A stretch of 64,000 nt of DNA. Source: Ovis canadensis (lineage: Eukaryota; Chordata; Mammalia; Artiodactyla; Bovidae). Of the stretch, positions 21,950-33,735 are shown piece after piece. Position 1 is the stretch's first letter; every line of letters starts with the position of its first letter. The translations under genes were made by a program, and so were the position numbers. Below the pieces are notes generated by a model. It was not told the DNA's origin. It did no database searches and saw only the letters and a list, made by a program, of their open reading frames with translations. The stretch lies in assembly GCF_042477335.2 (NCBI RefSeq), contig NC_091245.1, positions 34,792,501-34,856,500 on the forward strand, in the 5' to 3' direction.

Positions 21950-22220
21950 CTGCTGCTGCCGCTAAGTCACTTCAGTCATGTCCGACTCTGTGCGACCCCA
22001 TAGATGGCAGCCCACCAGGCTCCCCTGTCCCTGGGATTCTCCAAGCAAGAACACTGGAGTGGGCTGCCATTTCCTTCTCCAGTGTATGAAAGGGAAAGGT
22101 GAAGTCGCTCAGTCGAGTCTGACTCTTGGCGACCCCATGGACTGCAGCCTACCAGGCTCCTCTGTCCATGGGATTTTCCAGGCAAGAGTGCTGGAGTGGG
22201 ATGCCATTGCCTTTTCCAAG
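21950..22220 (-). mobile_element. BOV-A2 SINE
   Basis: Full dimer in reverse, only about 20 bases after the chimera. CCAAGGG-like sequence occurs on both sides (near 21944 and 22217), a probable short target duplication. Confidence 0.9.
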
Positions 22221-22505
22221 GGCTAGCTGACTTAAAAGAGGTTGGATGGTTTGGCTGATCCCATGGGATAAAAATGTGGATGAGAGGGTGGAAGCCACAT
22301 AAAGTAGATTTCAACCCAGTACAAGAATCTTTCTTGGTATTACAATAGTAGCTGCCTATTGTGAAAATTCAAGCAGCACAGAGACGGGAGATTAAAAATT
22401 GCCCTCCATGCTTCCACTGTACCTCTTTCTGTAGATGTCACTGCGGTAAGCAGGCTTTTGCATATTCTTCCTGAAATTTTGTATGTTAGGCCTTTATACA
22501 GTTTA

Positions 22506-22691
22506 GTGGTTCTTAGGCTCTAGTAGCACTCAGGGTAGCCTGAAGGGTTTTAACAGCATAGGCTGTGAACCATACTCCCTAAAGTTTCTGAATTAGTAGG
22601 TCTGGGCTGGAGCCTGAGAGTTTGCATTTCTAACACATTGCTTGGTGGTGCTGATGCTGCTTCTCTGAAGATCACAGTTTGAGAACAACTG
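22506..22691 (+). mobile_element. MER5A-like hAT MITE
   Basis: GTGGTTCTTAGGCTCTAGTA start, GAATTAGTAGGTCTGGGCTG and GAGTTTGCATTTCTAACAC centre, CACAGTTTGAGAACAACTG end. A well preserved copy of a common hAT-Charlie MITE. Confidence 0.88.
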
Positions 22692-22855
22692 ATGTGCTTT
22701 CCTCTTTACAGAGTTCTTACAAATGCAGTCATATTGTAGTATCTAAGAATTTGCTCTTTTACTCAATAACATATAATTAGCAATTTCCTTTAGCTATGTC
22801 TCATTTTTAACAACTGCTTCTGTATCAGTTTTAGCAAGTCCCCTATAAATGAATG

Positions 22856-23077
22856 GGGCTTTCCTAGTGGTTCAGCAGTAAAGAACCCAGATGCAGTGCA
22901 GGAGCTGCAGGAGATGTGGGTTTGATCCCTGGGTTGGGAAGATCCCCCGGAGGAGGGCATGACAACACCCTCCAGTATTCTTGCTTGGTGAATCCCTTGG
23001 ATAAAGGAGCCTGACGGGCTACAGTCCATGAGGTTGCAAAGAGCCAGACATGACTAAAGTGACTTAACATGCAGGTA
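22856..23077 (+). mobile_element. Bov-tA SINE
   Basis: GGGCTTTCCTAGTGGTTCAG head, GTGGGTTTGATCCCTGGGT B-box, CAGTCCATGAGGTTGCAAAG core, GACATGACTAAAGTGACTTA tail. Full length. Confidence 0.93.
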
Positions 23078-23490
23078 CTATAAATGAATATTGAATGTTT
23101 CCAAGGTTTTTGTGAGTGTGCCCTTGCCTTAAAAAAAAAAAAAGCAGAAATGTGAGTTTTTGTATATATCTTATAGATGAACCAATCTTCAGTTCTTAGA
23201 AGGTAAATTCTTAGAAGTTACAACTCTTGGGTAAAGGGGTAGATTTGGAAAACAGATATTGCCAAATTGTCCTAAAGGAGGATGAACCAATTATTCTCCT
23301 GTTAAAGGTATCTGAAACTGCTTGTGTCCCCAAGCTCTTGCCCAAAATGGATATTATCAGTGTTTTCATTTTCTGCCCATTTTTTAAAGTTTCTCAGTGT
23401 ATCTCAGTGTTGTTTTGATTTGCATTTCCCTCCATTTTTTGTGAGCTTAAAGGGTCAATGTATGGATTGAATATCTTTTTCTGTGAACTG

Positions 23491-23845
23491 CAAGTTTCTA
23501 TTTTTTGCATCACATGAACAAAGGCAGCAAACTTTCATTTGAGGGATTGCTAGTAATGTTGTAAGGTTGGCATATTAGGCGTTGTGATTAGAGATGAGGT
23601 TGGGAAGTGGGGTTAGTGGTTCGGGCAGGAGCAGGAGCTTTGAGTTCCTTGTGGGCCAGATAAAGAACTTGGCCTTCACTTTGGGCAGAAGCAGCATTTC
23701 TGGTGTTGACGCTTACACTGCTGCTCATGATAATTTTAACAGGGCCTGTTTCTGGAAAGGCACACTGTTCAGTAATCTTCAGTAGCTCATTCTTAAGGCC
23801 TTTCACGTGAGGCCTTGAAGCCACCTAGCCGTTCTTCATAAATAG
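23491..23845. other. Unrecognised sequence
   Basis: A 78-codon minus-strand frame lies at 23588-23824, but I recognise no family and see no promoter, so it is not called a gene. May be an old repeat. Confidence 0.4.
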
Positions 23846-23976
23846 GGTGTGTGGGGGAGTGGTAGGGCAGCCCAAGAGGGAAGGGACACATGTATACTTC
23901 TAGCTGATTCATGTTGTTGTACAGCAAAAACTAACACAACATTGTAAAGCAGTTACCCTTCAATTAAAAAATGGTC
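23846..23976 (+). mobile_element. L1 3' end
   Basis: GGACACATGTATACTTCTAG, CAGCAAAAACTAACACAAC and GTAAAGCAGTTACCCTTCA. 5' truncated. The AT-rich stretch 24000-24070 that follows consists of ATAATA-type low-complexity sequence. Confidence 0.87.
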
Positions 23977-24076
23977 AGTAATCGTTAGCAGTTAGTAAAA
24001 ATAAAGTACTCTATATTAATAATATATAATATATACTATATAATAATATATAATAATAATATAAAAATGTTTATAT

Positions 24077-25973
24077 TAGTAAAATAATAGAGAAAAATTC
24101 TTTAAAGAGGAAAAAAAAAAGCCGAAAGAGTAGGCCAGAGACCTCAGCCATCCTCGGTCTGGGCATTGTCTTTGAAGGCAGAGTTTTACAAGATGGTGCC
24201 TGTAAGATGGTGCCTGGATTTTGTTGCTGTACCCAATACTTCTCTCCTCCACGCCTGTGTGTGCAGAAGTAGGCTGCAGGTCAAGGAGGAAGAATGCCCT
24301 GGCAAGGGGTGCAGTGCTTCATACAGAAGAGAGGCTTGCGAACAGTGCTTCTAGACCTCTCCAGGGATGGAGAGTTTTTAGAGGCTTTTTATTTTAAAAG
24401 GTATTCGACTATTTTATACATTAATAATTTCCTCTTCCCTCCCAGCCCAAGAATTCCCCTATTACTGCAGGACACACGGCATGCTTCCCTCTCGGCAGAA
24501 GGAAGTAGAGGGCAGAACAATCTCAATATCTAAAGCTTCTCATGGTAGCCTGTATAGTGACATAGGGTTGTCATTAATCAGAGCATGGAGGGGGCGTTTC
24601 TGATGGTTGAGTGTCTGAGAAGTTTTCACAGGATGAACTGACTTGGAATTGTGTTCTGAATATGCTAAGGATGAAAGCAACTTGGTTGGGAGGTGGGAAA
24701 AGTCAGGTCATTTCAGGGATGGATAAGAGTCCTGTTCTGGCCTAGACAAACCTGAATTTGAATACAGCCTCCTTCAACTTCCAGCTTTGTGACCATCCAC
24801 TGGATTTTGTTCCCCTCGGGATTTTAGTGTCTTCCCCCTGTAAGTGGGGGAAGGGTGGGTGTCATAAATGTGGATTCCTCCACTCCCCGTCTCTGCAGAG
24901 AGAATAGCTTGGCAGGGCATTTTAAAGGGCTTGGAAGGCATTTTAACAAGTAGGGAGCTGCTTTATTGGATCACAAGGATTGAAGAGAAGGCAGTGTAAG
25001 TGAGGTTTTATAGGAGAGGACATGGGAGATCCAGAGTTTAATTTGCTCTCAGGCGATGTTTGGTTTGGGAGTTTGGGGATGTCATTTAATGCGTCAGATT
25101 TTCCACCCGTGATTTCGTCAGGACCTATACCGTGCATCTGGCCTCAGCATGGCTGAGTTTTGTATTTTCTCTGCGTCAGCTGTTGAGCGTTGCCTGGGTG
25201 GCTATTGGAGGGTGGTGGGTTTTGGCCATTGCCCAGGACCGCCTCAGTGTTGATCCCTGTGGCCACCACATTGTGAGGCACGCACAAGGCTTCGTTAAGT
25301 TTGCCTGTTCTACCTGGTGGAATCCAACTTGGAATCTAAGATGACAGCCAGCTTTTCTTCCTTCCGATTTAATTCCACACCCCTCATCCAGTCACCTCAG
25401 ATTTGTCTTTAAAGATGGGCTCAGTCCAAAGCATGAAGATCCTCAACGTCTTGAAAAATACTGGGCTTTGATCTAGTGCTTGGAAGACTGATGAAGACAG
25501 TAAACTGGTACTTCTTTTATCAACTTCCATCTCCGTATTCTGCCAAGGAAGGGGGAGTTGGAACAAGACGCTTGGCTTCAAGAGTATAGCCGAGATTCCG
25601 CTGGTGAATGGAGCCCCCTTACTGCCACGTGCGACATTGCCAGGTGCATTAGTTGCGCTTCAAGTACATAAACTAGGCACAACTTGATGCATCACTGTTT
25701 GACTACAAAATCTTGCAAAAGTAAGATTCTTACGCTAAATTGTCAACTATTTAAGATCAGAAATGATGTATTTTTCAGCTTCCTATTCCTAGTGTCCTGA
25801 CCCAGAGAAAGCACTTTACATTTGTTTACTGGAATTTGAGCTATTAGACATGGTGTGAATACCTAGGTATAGATCATGCATACTAAACATCCCTGCAGAT
25901 GTTCAGGGATGATTTGGTTATGAAAGAAAAGGTTGGCATATCTTAATAGTCCTAATAATTGCTGCTGTTTACT

Positions 25974-25974
<1 letters not shown>
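24077..25974. other. Mostly unrecognised intron-like sequence
   Basis: A MIR-like fragment is possible at about 24730-24850 (GAATTTGAATACAGCCTCC, CCAGCTTTGTGACCATCC). No gene structure is supported; frames of up to 79 codons have no recognisable domain. Confidence 0.45.

Positions 25975-26024
<50 letters not shown>
25975..26024. repeat. (TG)n microsatellite, about 24 units
   Basis: Uninterrupted TG run directly abutting the 3' end of the next SINE. Long enough to be length-polymorphic. Confidence 0.97.
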
Positions 26025-26026
<2 letters not shown>

Positions 26027-26205
26027 CCGCTCAGTCAGGTCTGACTCTTTGTGACCCTATGACTGTAGCCTGCCAAACTCCTCTGTCCATGGAATTCTCC
26101 AGGCAAGAATACTGGAGTGGGTGGCCATTCCCTTCGAGGGGATCTTCCCATCCCGGAATCTCCCATATTGTAGGCAGATTCTTTACCATCTGAGCCACTA
26201 GGGAA
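26025..26205 (-). mobile_element. Bov-tA SINE
   Basis: AGCCGCTCAGTCAGGTCTGA tail, CTCCAGGCAAGAATACTGG core, CTGAGCCACTAGGGAAGC head. The middle is shortened around GAATCTCCCATATTGTAGGC. Confidence 0.92.
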
Positions 26206-27388
26206 GCTGTTACTGAGCATACCATATATTAATACCAGGCACTGTGCTGGGCACTCTGGTTATACAATCTTAGTTAATCGTTCAAAGAATACAGCAAGGT
26301 TGGAGCTGCAGGAGACAGCCTTTTACTTTACGAGGAGAAGTACCTGTCAAGAAGCTGTACTTGTTCTCCCATGTATATTTTTGGTAAAGCCGATGGAGAA
26401 CCAGGTATTATTTCCAGATTAGCTCTTTCCTTCCCATGCCAAATTTTCTCTCCATTTTAGAGCATGGGATAACTGCTTAAAGTGGTATTTCATTCTTTCT
26501 GTTGAGGAGACTAAAGTGGAGCAGCATACTCATTGCTTATCTTTTTCTTCCCAAATCTCCCAACCCCTGATTATATTATAACTAAAAAAAAAAAAAATTA
26601 TGTGTGACTTGTGTACCTGAATTCCCAGCCAAGACCAAAGATCAAAGTCAAGAGAGGATATTAAGCTCACTCCCAGGTCCCTGGGACGCGGTATCTGTAG
26701 ACACTGTCCTCAAGTTTGTCCCGGAGGAGTGGCCCACTAAGAAGTAGAACTGCAGGTAAGCTTATCCTCCCTGGAGGGTTGCAGTCTTAGGGAACAGTGT
26801 TCTGCTCTGCACTTGTTGAGTGCAACGCTCAACGGCTGACGCAGAGAAAATACAAAACCCAGCCATGCTGAGGCCAGATGCACGGTATAGGTCATTTAGG
26901 GGAAAAGAAGGAAGCCAGTATAAGAGAACAACCCCACAGAGTGGCTTTCAGCACGATTATGTGTAGCATGGCCCCTTTTGAGAATTTTTGGGACAGTTAT
27001 GCAGAGAACAGCCTCCATGTCCCTGACTCTGTCTCCTTTTCTCACACTGCCTTTGAGCAGCTTTCACGTTTGTTGAGGAATCAGCTGTGAAGCCTATGGT
27101 TTCCTGTGGCACATTTCTAATAATATTTGTACAGGCTATTATTTAATGCACCATATAAATATTTATCATAAGAGCAGTCTTTTGATCATGAACAGAGGCT
27201 AAAAACCAGTTCAGTCCGTGCTGGCAATTGGCTGGGAAGCTGTTCTGCCCTTTGGAGCCTCTTGTAGACTGAGAAGTTAGGTAAGGCCTGGGACACGTGT
27301 GCAGCCAGCTTGAATTTCTCCCTGTAGCTTTTCTTTCTCTTGTCCTCCACAGTCTATGCTCTTAATTCTCTTGCCTGACCAGTCACCT
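26206..27388. other. Unrecognised, with an L2/MIR-like scrap
   Basis: An old-repeat tail (CCAGGCACTGTGCTGGGCAC) lies at about 26235-26255. The rest appears unique. No coding evidence. Confidence 0.45.
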
Positions 27389-27420
27389 CATATTCCCTAT
27401 TAGTTATGTTTCCTTTTTAA

Positions 27421-27610
27421 TGGGCTTCCTGGTGGCTCAGATGGTAAAGAATCCACCTGTAATGCAGAAGACCTGGGTTCGATACCTGAGTTGAGAAGAT
27501 CCCCTGGAGGAGGCATGGCAACCCACTCCAGTATTCTTGCCTGGATTATCCCCATGGACAAAGCAGCTTGGTGGGCTACAGTCCATAAGGTCACAAAGAG
27601 TCGGATACCC
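27421..27610 (+). mobile_element. Bov-tA SINE with very long flanking direct repeats
   Basis: TGGGCTTCCTGGTGGCTCAG head, GGGTTCGATACCTGAGTTG B-box, CACAAAGAGTCGGATA tail. Flanks 27389-27419 and 27611-27640 are near-identical direct repeats of about 30 bases (CATATTCC(C/T)TATTAGTT...CTTTTTA), about twice the usual target duplication. Confidence 0.92.
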
Positions 27611-27699
27611 CATATTCCTTATTAGTTGTCTTTCTTTTTAGAGAATTTACCTGTGCCTCAAATAAATGAAGTGGGATCAACTTTCTGACTCTCAGCATT

Positions 27700-28150
27700 C
27701 ATCTATTGGGCTTTAAAGCCACACCATTGTGACCTGGACAAAAACCAGCTCCTCTGGTGGTGTGCTCTGTGACCTTAAACTGCTTTATTGCTGAGAACCT
27801 CAGTCTCTTTAACTGGAAAATGAGCTCGTAGTGGCAATCTCACGGGATTGTTACAAGTGAAATCACAAAATCAGGTGGGTGATTTGCAGAGCAGAGCTTA
27901 ATAAGTGCCAGTTGTTGCTGCCTTTGTTGTTGATACTGTTGTTGAAGGATTCGGTTTTCACTTTTAGATTGGAAAGAGCCCTAAAGTTGCCTTAAGAGGC
28001 CAGGGTTCAAATGCAGGTGCTGCTGCTGTTTACTCTTTGTGTGACTTGGGGCAAATTTTCCTATCCCAACAAGGTATAAAATGGTGGTAGGTTTCCCAGC
28101 TTAAATGCATTTCAGTTGGAAGAGATGAACTTGTGAAAGTGCCAAGCATG
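27700..28150 (+). mobile_element. Two MIR SINEs
   Basis: First at about 27765-27915 (CTGTGACCTTAAACTGC, CCTCAGTCTCTTTAACTGG, GATTGTTACAAGTGAAATC). Second at about 27970-28150 (GGCCAGGGTTCAAATGCAG, TTTGTGTGACTTGGGGCAAA). Both degraded. Confidence 0.65.
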
Positions 28151-28724
28151 CAGGAGGATCCTAATCTTTTTTTTTTTTAAAGCAAATTATAAAAGGGAAT
28201 AATGTTTTCCGTTTTGCAGTTAGTTTATTCTCTGAGGCCAAGAGGAACTGGAATATAGTTTGGAGTCTAGGACACATCAGAGAGTACTTATGACCCGGGA
28301 ACAAAGGGCACAGAGGGGAGACGAGGAATCTGAGTGCAGAAAATCCTCTGGCAGAGTTTTTATAACTCACAGGGTCAAGTTTCAGGGAAGCTGCCCTAGA
28401 GCTTGAACTTTTCAAGATCCAGGTGTGGAAACAATCATAAAGAGATCACTTAAAACCAAAGTAATAGGAAACGTAGTGAACCTGAAATATTTAATTAGGA
28501 TCTATTTCTTACAAAAACATGAACTGGGGTGTGTGTGTGAACAATGCAGAGAAGGGATGATGCCCTTGTTCCCGTGGGTTTGACTCTCTTTTGGACTCAT
28601 GTCTCAGTCATACAGTCTAGAAATGGATAGTTTTACCAGAGGCCACCTGGTATTGGGGAAGGGACAGTCTCTGAAGGTGGGCAGCTTGAGTTCTGAGTAA
28701 GCCAGTTGTAGACAGAGTAGGCAC
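28151..28724. other. No recognised feature
   Basis: A T-run at 28168-28179, then unique-looking sequence. An 84-codon minus frame shows no family resemblance. Confidence 0.45.
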
Positions 28725-28870
28725 ATGGCTTTGAGCCCTAGGTTAGGAAGACCCCCTGGAGAAGGAAATCCACTCCAGTATTCTTGTCATGAACAGAGGA
28801 GCCTGGTGGGCTACATTTCACAGGGTCACAAAAGAGTCAGGTACAACTTAGCGACTAAACAACAACAATG
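28725..28870 (+). mobile_element. Bov-tA SINE, head truncated
   Basis: GGCTTTGAGCCCTAGGTTAG, CCCCTGGAGAAGGAAATC, GTCAGGTACAACTTAGCGAC, then an AACAACAA tail. The tRNA head is largely missing. Confidence 0.88.
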
Positions 28871-28936
28871 ATGTACAGAGTAGGCAGAGTCCTTGGCAAA
28901 CATACATTAACTACGTGGAGGGTATCCGGCAGCATG

Positions 28937-29160
28937 GGGCTTCCTAGGTGGCACTGGTGGTAAAGAACCCACCTGCCAGTGCAGGAGACATAGGGAGGTG
29001 GGTTCTATCCCTGAGTTGGGAAGATCTCCTGGAGGAGGGCACGGCAACCCACTCTAGTATTCTCGCCTGGAGAGTCGCTATGGACAGAGGAGCCTGATGG
29101 GCTACATACAACCCATGGGGTCGCAGAGTCGGACATGACTGAAGCAACTTAGCATGCATG
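28937..29160 (+). mobile_element. Bov-tA SINE
   Basis: GGGCTTCCTAGGTGGCACTG head, GGGTTCTATCCCTGAGTTG B-box, GTCGGACATGACTGAAGC tail. AGCATG occurs at both edges, a possible minimal target duplication. Confidence 0.92.
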
Positions 29161-29199
29161 AACCTGTTAGCATGGCATTCTGAGATCACTTAGGGATTT

Positions 29200-29425
29200 G
29201 GCAGCCAGAGGGATTGAGATTGCTCTCACCTCCATCACCTGCTATTTATATGACATACGGGAGCAAGTTACTTGACTAGTCTAGGACTTGTTTTTCCTCA
29301 TCAGTAAAATGGGAATGGTCCTAGTAATTCTCTTCAAGGGTTGATATCAGGACAAAAAGTGGATTTAAAAATGTAAGCAAGCTGCTTAGTAAAGCATCAG
29401 ATACACAGTAAATTTTTACCTTTTA
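29200..29425 (+). mobile_element. MIR SINE
   Basis: CAAGTTACTTGACTAGTC, CCTCATCAGTAAAATGGG, CTTCAAGGGTTGATATCAGG, CATCAGATACACAGTAAA: the standard MIR order with moderate divergence. Confidence 0.75.
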
Positions 29426-30813
29426 TTATTTCCCTAAAGGTGGGTTTTAAGAGTTTGCTCTGAGTCTCAGGGACGTGGTGAGTTTGTGCCATGTGCCAGA
29501 CACTGGGCTGGCACTAGGGGTACCGCTGTGGTCCAGGCAGCCCTGGAGTTAACTCTCTAATGGCAAAGCTGCAGTCTCCGTACAAGTCACACATGGAGGG
29601 GGAGGGTTCTCCGGAAGGATGGTCTCTTTCCTCTTTAGCCAAGAAATAGGTCCAAAACCCAGAGCCAGGGTAAGCCCCAAGTCAGCTACAGAGTAGAAAT
29701 CTGCCTCTTTGGATTTTACTGGGAATAAATCAGGATGTCTGGGTGGTGGGTGGTGAGATGAGATATTCCATGCAGAAGAGGACAGTCGCAAGTGAGGGAA
29801 CCAGGCCTGAGGAGCTGGGCCAGCCCCCTGGGGGCCTCTTTTGTCACTGGCTCTGGTAGGAGAAGAGAGAAACTTGGGTGGCTGGCCAAGTCTGTGTAAG
29901 CCAGAATGTTTGCATAGACTCTTCATTTCCTATTTTTCCCCCTTGTTTCTCCCTGCAGTGTTTAGAATAGTTTTGAAAAGCTCTAGTCAAGGACAGAGTT
30001 GTTGACTTGCCAGGATCAGTGTTGGAGAGCAGCGTCCTTGGGTCCTTCCAAGTGGTGATGGTGGGACACTAAGAGAGGGAGTCCTGAGTTCAGCAAGTGG
30101 AGGCCTGTGGTCATTTGGGGGCGGTGGAGCGGCCAGCCTAGCCAGTCTTCCTCCTCTGCAGATAAAGAAATCTGGGAAGATATAAGCCACGGCACTGCCC
30201 TAGCAGGGTGTCTGACGCCTGGCACAATCTGCATTTCTTCTAATGTCAGTCTCTGATTGCAGCATGCCTCATTATTTCATATGTCACTAAGAAAGATGTC
30301 CCTGGTTGCCATTGGTTTTTAAGAGTCACTGATTTCAGAGAAGCTAAATGTGAAAAGAAATAGGTAGCTTAGAATTAATAAAATGTGGTTGTGAGCATCC
30401 AGTAAATATTTATTAATTGGATGAATGAAGCATACAGATATTAGAATCAAGGCAAAACACTACTGCAGATAAATACAAACCTAGGAATCTGAACTATTAA
30501 AGCGTTAAAGCATGAACCTGTTCATCCTTATTTTTGTTGTTGTTGTTGTTGATTCACTGATTTAGGTGTTCATTCCATAAGCACTTACCGAGAACTATTA
30601 TGTACCAGACAGTGGACTGGTTTGGGGATACAGGCACTGTAGGAGCTGAGGATATAGAAATCAATCAGTTCCTTTCTTCATTTTCAGGCCAGTGAGGGAG
30701 GTGAACACAGAAGCAAGAAATTCGGTCAGAGTGATTTTTAAAAGTTTAAAAGAAAGAAGGGACACAGTACTATGGTGGCACTGGGGCATGGAGAGAGGCA
30801 AGAGGTGATGGTT
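29426..30813. other. Unrecognised, with L2-like fragments
   Basis: L2-like pieces at about 29480-29545 (CATGTGCCAGACACTGGGC) and 30565-30700 (GTGTTCATTCCATAAGCAC, TATGTACCAGACAGTGGAC). A TTG trinucleotide run lies at 30534-30552. Frames up to 125 codons on the minus strand (29549-29926) look non-coding. Confidence 0.45.
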
Positions 30814-30990
30814 GGGATTCTCTGGTGGTGCAGTGATTAAGACTCTGTGCTTCCAGGGAAGGAGCCCAGGTCCGATCTCTGGTCTGGGAACTATATCCCA
30901 TATGCCTCAGTGAAGATCCCACGCATGGCAGCAAAGATCCTACATGCCACAGCTAAGACCCAGAGCAACCAAACAAATTAAAAAAAAAAA
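30814..30990 (+). mobile_element. tRNA-derived artiodactyl SINE (CHR-like)
   Basis: TGGGATTCTCTGGTGGTGCA head, CAGGTCCGATCTCTGGTCTG B-box, ATGGCAGCAAAGATCC tail region and an A-run. It lacks the BovB-like tail. Confidence 0.8.
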
Positions 30991-31024
30991 AGTTGGTTGA
31001 GCAAGATCTTAACATGAAAGTCAG

Positions 31025-31530
31025 TAGGCAGCATATTAAAAAGCAGAGATGCCAACAACGGTCCTTCTAGTCAAAGCTATGGTTTTTCCAGTAGTCATAT
31101 ATGGATGTGAGAGTTGGACTATAAAGAAAGCTGAGTGCTGAAGAATGGACGCTTTTGAACTGTGGTGTTGGAGAAGACTCTTGAGAGTCCCTTGGACTGC
31201 AAGGAGATCCAACCAGTCCATCCTAGAGGAAATCAGTCCTGAATATTCATTGGAAGGACTGATGCTGAACCTGAAACTCCAATACTTAGGCCACCTGATT
31301 CAAAGCACTGACTCATCGGAAAAGACCCTGATTATTGAAAGGAAAGACTGAAGGCAGGAGGAGAAGGGGATGACAGAGGATGAAATGGTTGGATGGCATC
31401 ACCAACTCCATGGACATGAGTTGAGTAAACTCCGTGAGTTGGTGATGGACAGGGAGGCCTGGCGTGCTACAGTCCATGAGGTTCCAAAGATTCAGACACG
31501 ACTGAGTGACTGAACTGAACTGAACTGAGG
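31025..31530 (+). mobile_element. BovB 3' fragment
   Basis: Sense-strand end of the BovB ORF: a frame at 31145-31351 reads [20 protein letters not shown]. Ends in the CTGAACTGAACTGAACTGA tail. 5' truncated and disrupted. Confidence 0.93.
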
Positions 31531-32884
31531 GAGACAAGAGAGAAAGGAAGTTGGAAGGAAAGAGCAGTATGAAATAGAGACAGTCCTGTAGTGGTGTGGT
31601 GCACTTGGGAACCTGTGAGGGTTCAATGTGTCTGAAGCCTGATGTGAGAACAGGCAGGACTATGGTAGATGTGGCTGGGTAGGAGGCAGAGGGCAGTTCC
31701 CGGAGGGCCTGGGATGCTGTACCGAGGGCCTCAGCCAATGGTTTTCAGTCCTTAGGAGGAACTCAGCAGAGCCACTGTTGGGGGAGGGTTGAGGGCCAGG
31801 CAAGGATGATCTTTGCTTGACACAGCGCTGCTGTGCTTTGATCTATTTCAGTTTCCTTCGAGTAATGGCTTGAAGAAAAAATATCCCCATTGGACGTTTG
31901 AAGGAATGCATGGTTTGAAAACTGGTGCCACTGATCGTGTGGGCGAGGAGATGAGAAAGCAGTTAGGCTGGAGCCTGGGAGTTGTTCTCTGAAGCTCAGA
32001 GGAGGGTAGCCCTTGTTCCTACTCCAGCTTCCACCTTCGCCTCTCCAGCTGCCCATGAATCATAGAGGCCACATGCTGTTGGGGGATCATTGTGAGCAAG
32101 TCAGAAGCCATCATGTTTAACGAAGCCATTTTTAACTGGGATAAATACCCAGGAAACCTTAACGGAACACCTGCTGGCTGACTTCGTTTTTGAATCCCCA
32201 AGTATGATCTTGCGGAGGAAACATTACCTCTTTGGAGTGAAAGGATGCAGAATACTGCTGTGGTTGAAATTAGACCCTGGGCGCTGAGGCTACCCTGAGC
32301 TCACCTAGGGGGCTGTAGCATGTTCTCCAGCATAAATGTCTTGGAGGCTTGTTCTTATTCTTTAAAACTCCAGTCTGGAAAATGAAAGCCTCTGTGAGAT
32401 GTCTGCATCATGGGGGCTAATCTGAGCAAAGGGACCCAGAGCCGCGGTGAAGGCCAAGGAATTCCTCGAGTGTTTGCTGGGCAGTTTCCTTGTAACTCGC
32501 AAGGGGTCTGTAAAGAAAACAGATTGTCTAATAAGTTCCTGATCCTGTCTCCCTCGAGGCTCCTTCCCAGTCCCAGCCAGTTCATGACACGGCTGCAGTG
32601 TATCTGCCTCTTCTCCAAATGTGTGCTGTGAGCTGTCACGAAGGAAAAGAGAACGTACAGGGGTGGGATTGTGGGTTCAGGCTGCTCTGCAGTCGTGCTG
32701 CCTCCTCTCTTGATTTCCGAAACCCTTCTGCCCGTCAGCATAACGTGGATGATTATCGCAGCTTGCGTTTACTGTTCCTCAGTGTGTGGACCTATCGTTA
32801 AGAGAAAATTTACATATTCCTTGGAGTCTCATCTTAATCACCTATAAAATAAACACTCACCGTCAGGGTGAGGAGGGAATTGGA
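31531..32884. other. No recognised feature
   Basis: Unique-looking sequence; open frames (to 128 codons, minus) have no recognisable domain. No splice-bounded exon seen. Confidence 0.45.
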
Positions 32885-33198
32885 TGAAAGCAGGCAAAAG
32901 GTACAAACTTCCATTTATAAGATAAATGAATAGTAGGAATATAATGTACAATGTGATAAATATAATTGACACTGCTGTATTTGTATATGAAAGTTGTTAA
33001 GAGAGTAGACCCTACAAGACCTCATGACACAAATATTTTTCTGTTTTTCTTTTCAATCTGTATGAGATGATAGATATTTACTGGATGTATTGTGACAATC
33101 ATTTCTTAAGATATGTAAGCCATTATCATTATGCTGTGTACCTTGAACTTAAACAGTTCTGTATGTCAATTACACCTTAATAAAACTGGAATAAAAAT
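32885..33198 (+). mobile_element. Old L1M-like 3' end
   Basis: AAAGGTACAAACTTCCATTT, GTACAATGTGATAAATATAA, AGAGTAGACCCTACAAGACC, GTATGTCAATTACACCTTAA and an A-rich tail: the 3' UTR of an old mammalian L1. Confidence 0.85.
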
Positions 33199-33229
33199 GG
33201 TCTCACCTTGTAGCATCACAGTGAGTAGA

Positions 33230-33517
33230 GGGCCTCTATGCTAAAGCTGAAACTCCAGTACTTTGGCCACCTCAAGCGAAGAGTTGACTCTTTGGAAAAG
33301 ACTCTGATACTAGGAGGGATTGGGGGCAGGAGGAGAAGGGGATGACAGAGGATGAGATGGCTGGATGGCATCACTGACTCGATGGACAGGAGTTTGAGTG
33401 AACTCTGGGAGTTGGTGATGAACAGGGAGGCCTGGCGTGCTGCAATTCATGGGGTCACCAAGAGTTGGGCACGACTGAGCGACTGAACTGAACTGAACTG
33501 AACTGAACTGAACTGAA
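33230..33517 (+). mobile_element. BovB 3' end
   Basis: CTGAAACTCCAGTACTTTGG through GACTGAGCGACTGAACTGAA with an extended CTGAA repeat tail. Directly followed by a SINE. Confidence 0.93.
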
Positions 33518-33735
33518 TGACTTCCCTGGTGGCTCAGATGGTAAAGCACCTGCCTACAGTGTGGGTGACCCAGGTTCGATCCCTGGGTCAGGAGGATCCC
33601 CTGGAGAAGGAAATGGCACCCCACTCCAGTACTCTTGCCTGGAAAATCCCATGGATGGAGGAGCCTGGTAGACTATAGTCCATGGGGTCGCAAAGAATCA
33701 GACACGAGTGAGTGACTTCACTCACTCACTCGTGT
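33518..33735 (+). mobile_element. Bov-tA SINE ending in a perfect hairpin
   Basis: CTTCCCTGGTGGCTCAGATG head, CAGGTTCGATCCCTGGGTC B-box, full core. At its 3' end 33702-33715 (ACACGAGTGAGTGA) is exactly complementary to 33722-33735, with a 6-base loop. Confidence 0.93.

Larger units (their letters stand above)
22340..23490 (-). mobile_element. Old L1M-like 3' region, fragmented
   Basis: Antisense old-L1 text: GAAAATTCAAGCAGCACAG near 22360, TTACTCAATAACATATAATT near 22759, then TAGAAGTTACAACTCTTGGG and GATATTGCCAAATTGTCC near 23210-23272, and GATTTGCATTTCCCTCC near 23418. Interrupted by the MER5A-like element and a Bov-tA SINE. Confidence 0.6.

Noticed and set aside
23588-23824. Possible small protein of 78 codons
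   Set aside because: No recognised family, no exon signals, embedded among old repeats.
29549-29926. 125-codon minus-strand open frame
   Set aside because: Proline- and serine-rich with no domain, splice or promoter support; consistent with chance in GC-richer DNA.
32355-32741. 128-codon minus-strand open frame
   Set aside because: No homology recognised and no supporting signals.
33480-33520. CRISPR-like or satellite repeat (CTGAA units)
   Set aside because: This is the usual short repeat tail at the 3' end of BovB elements.
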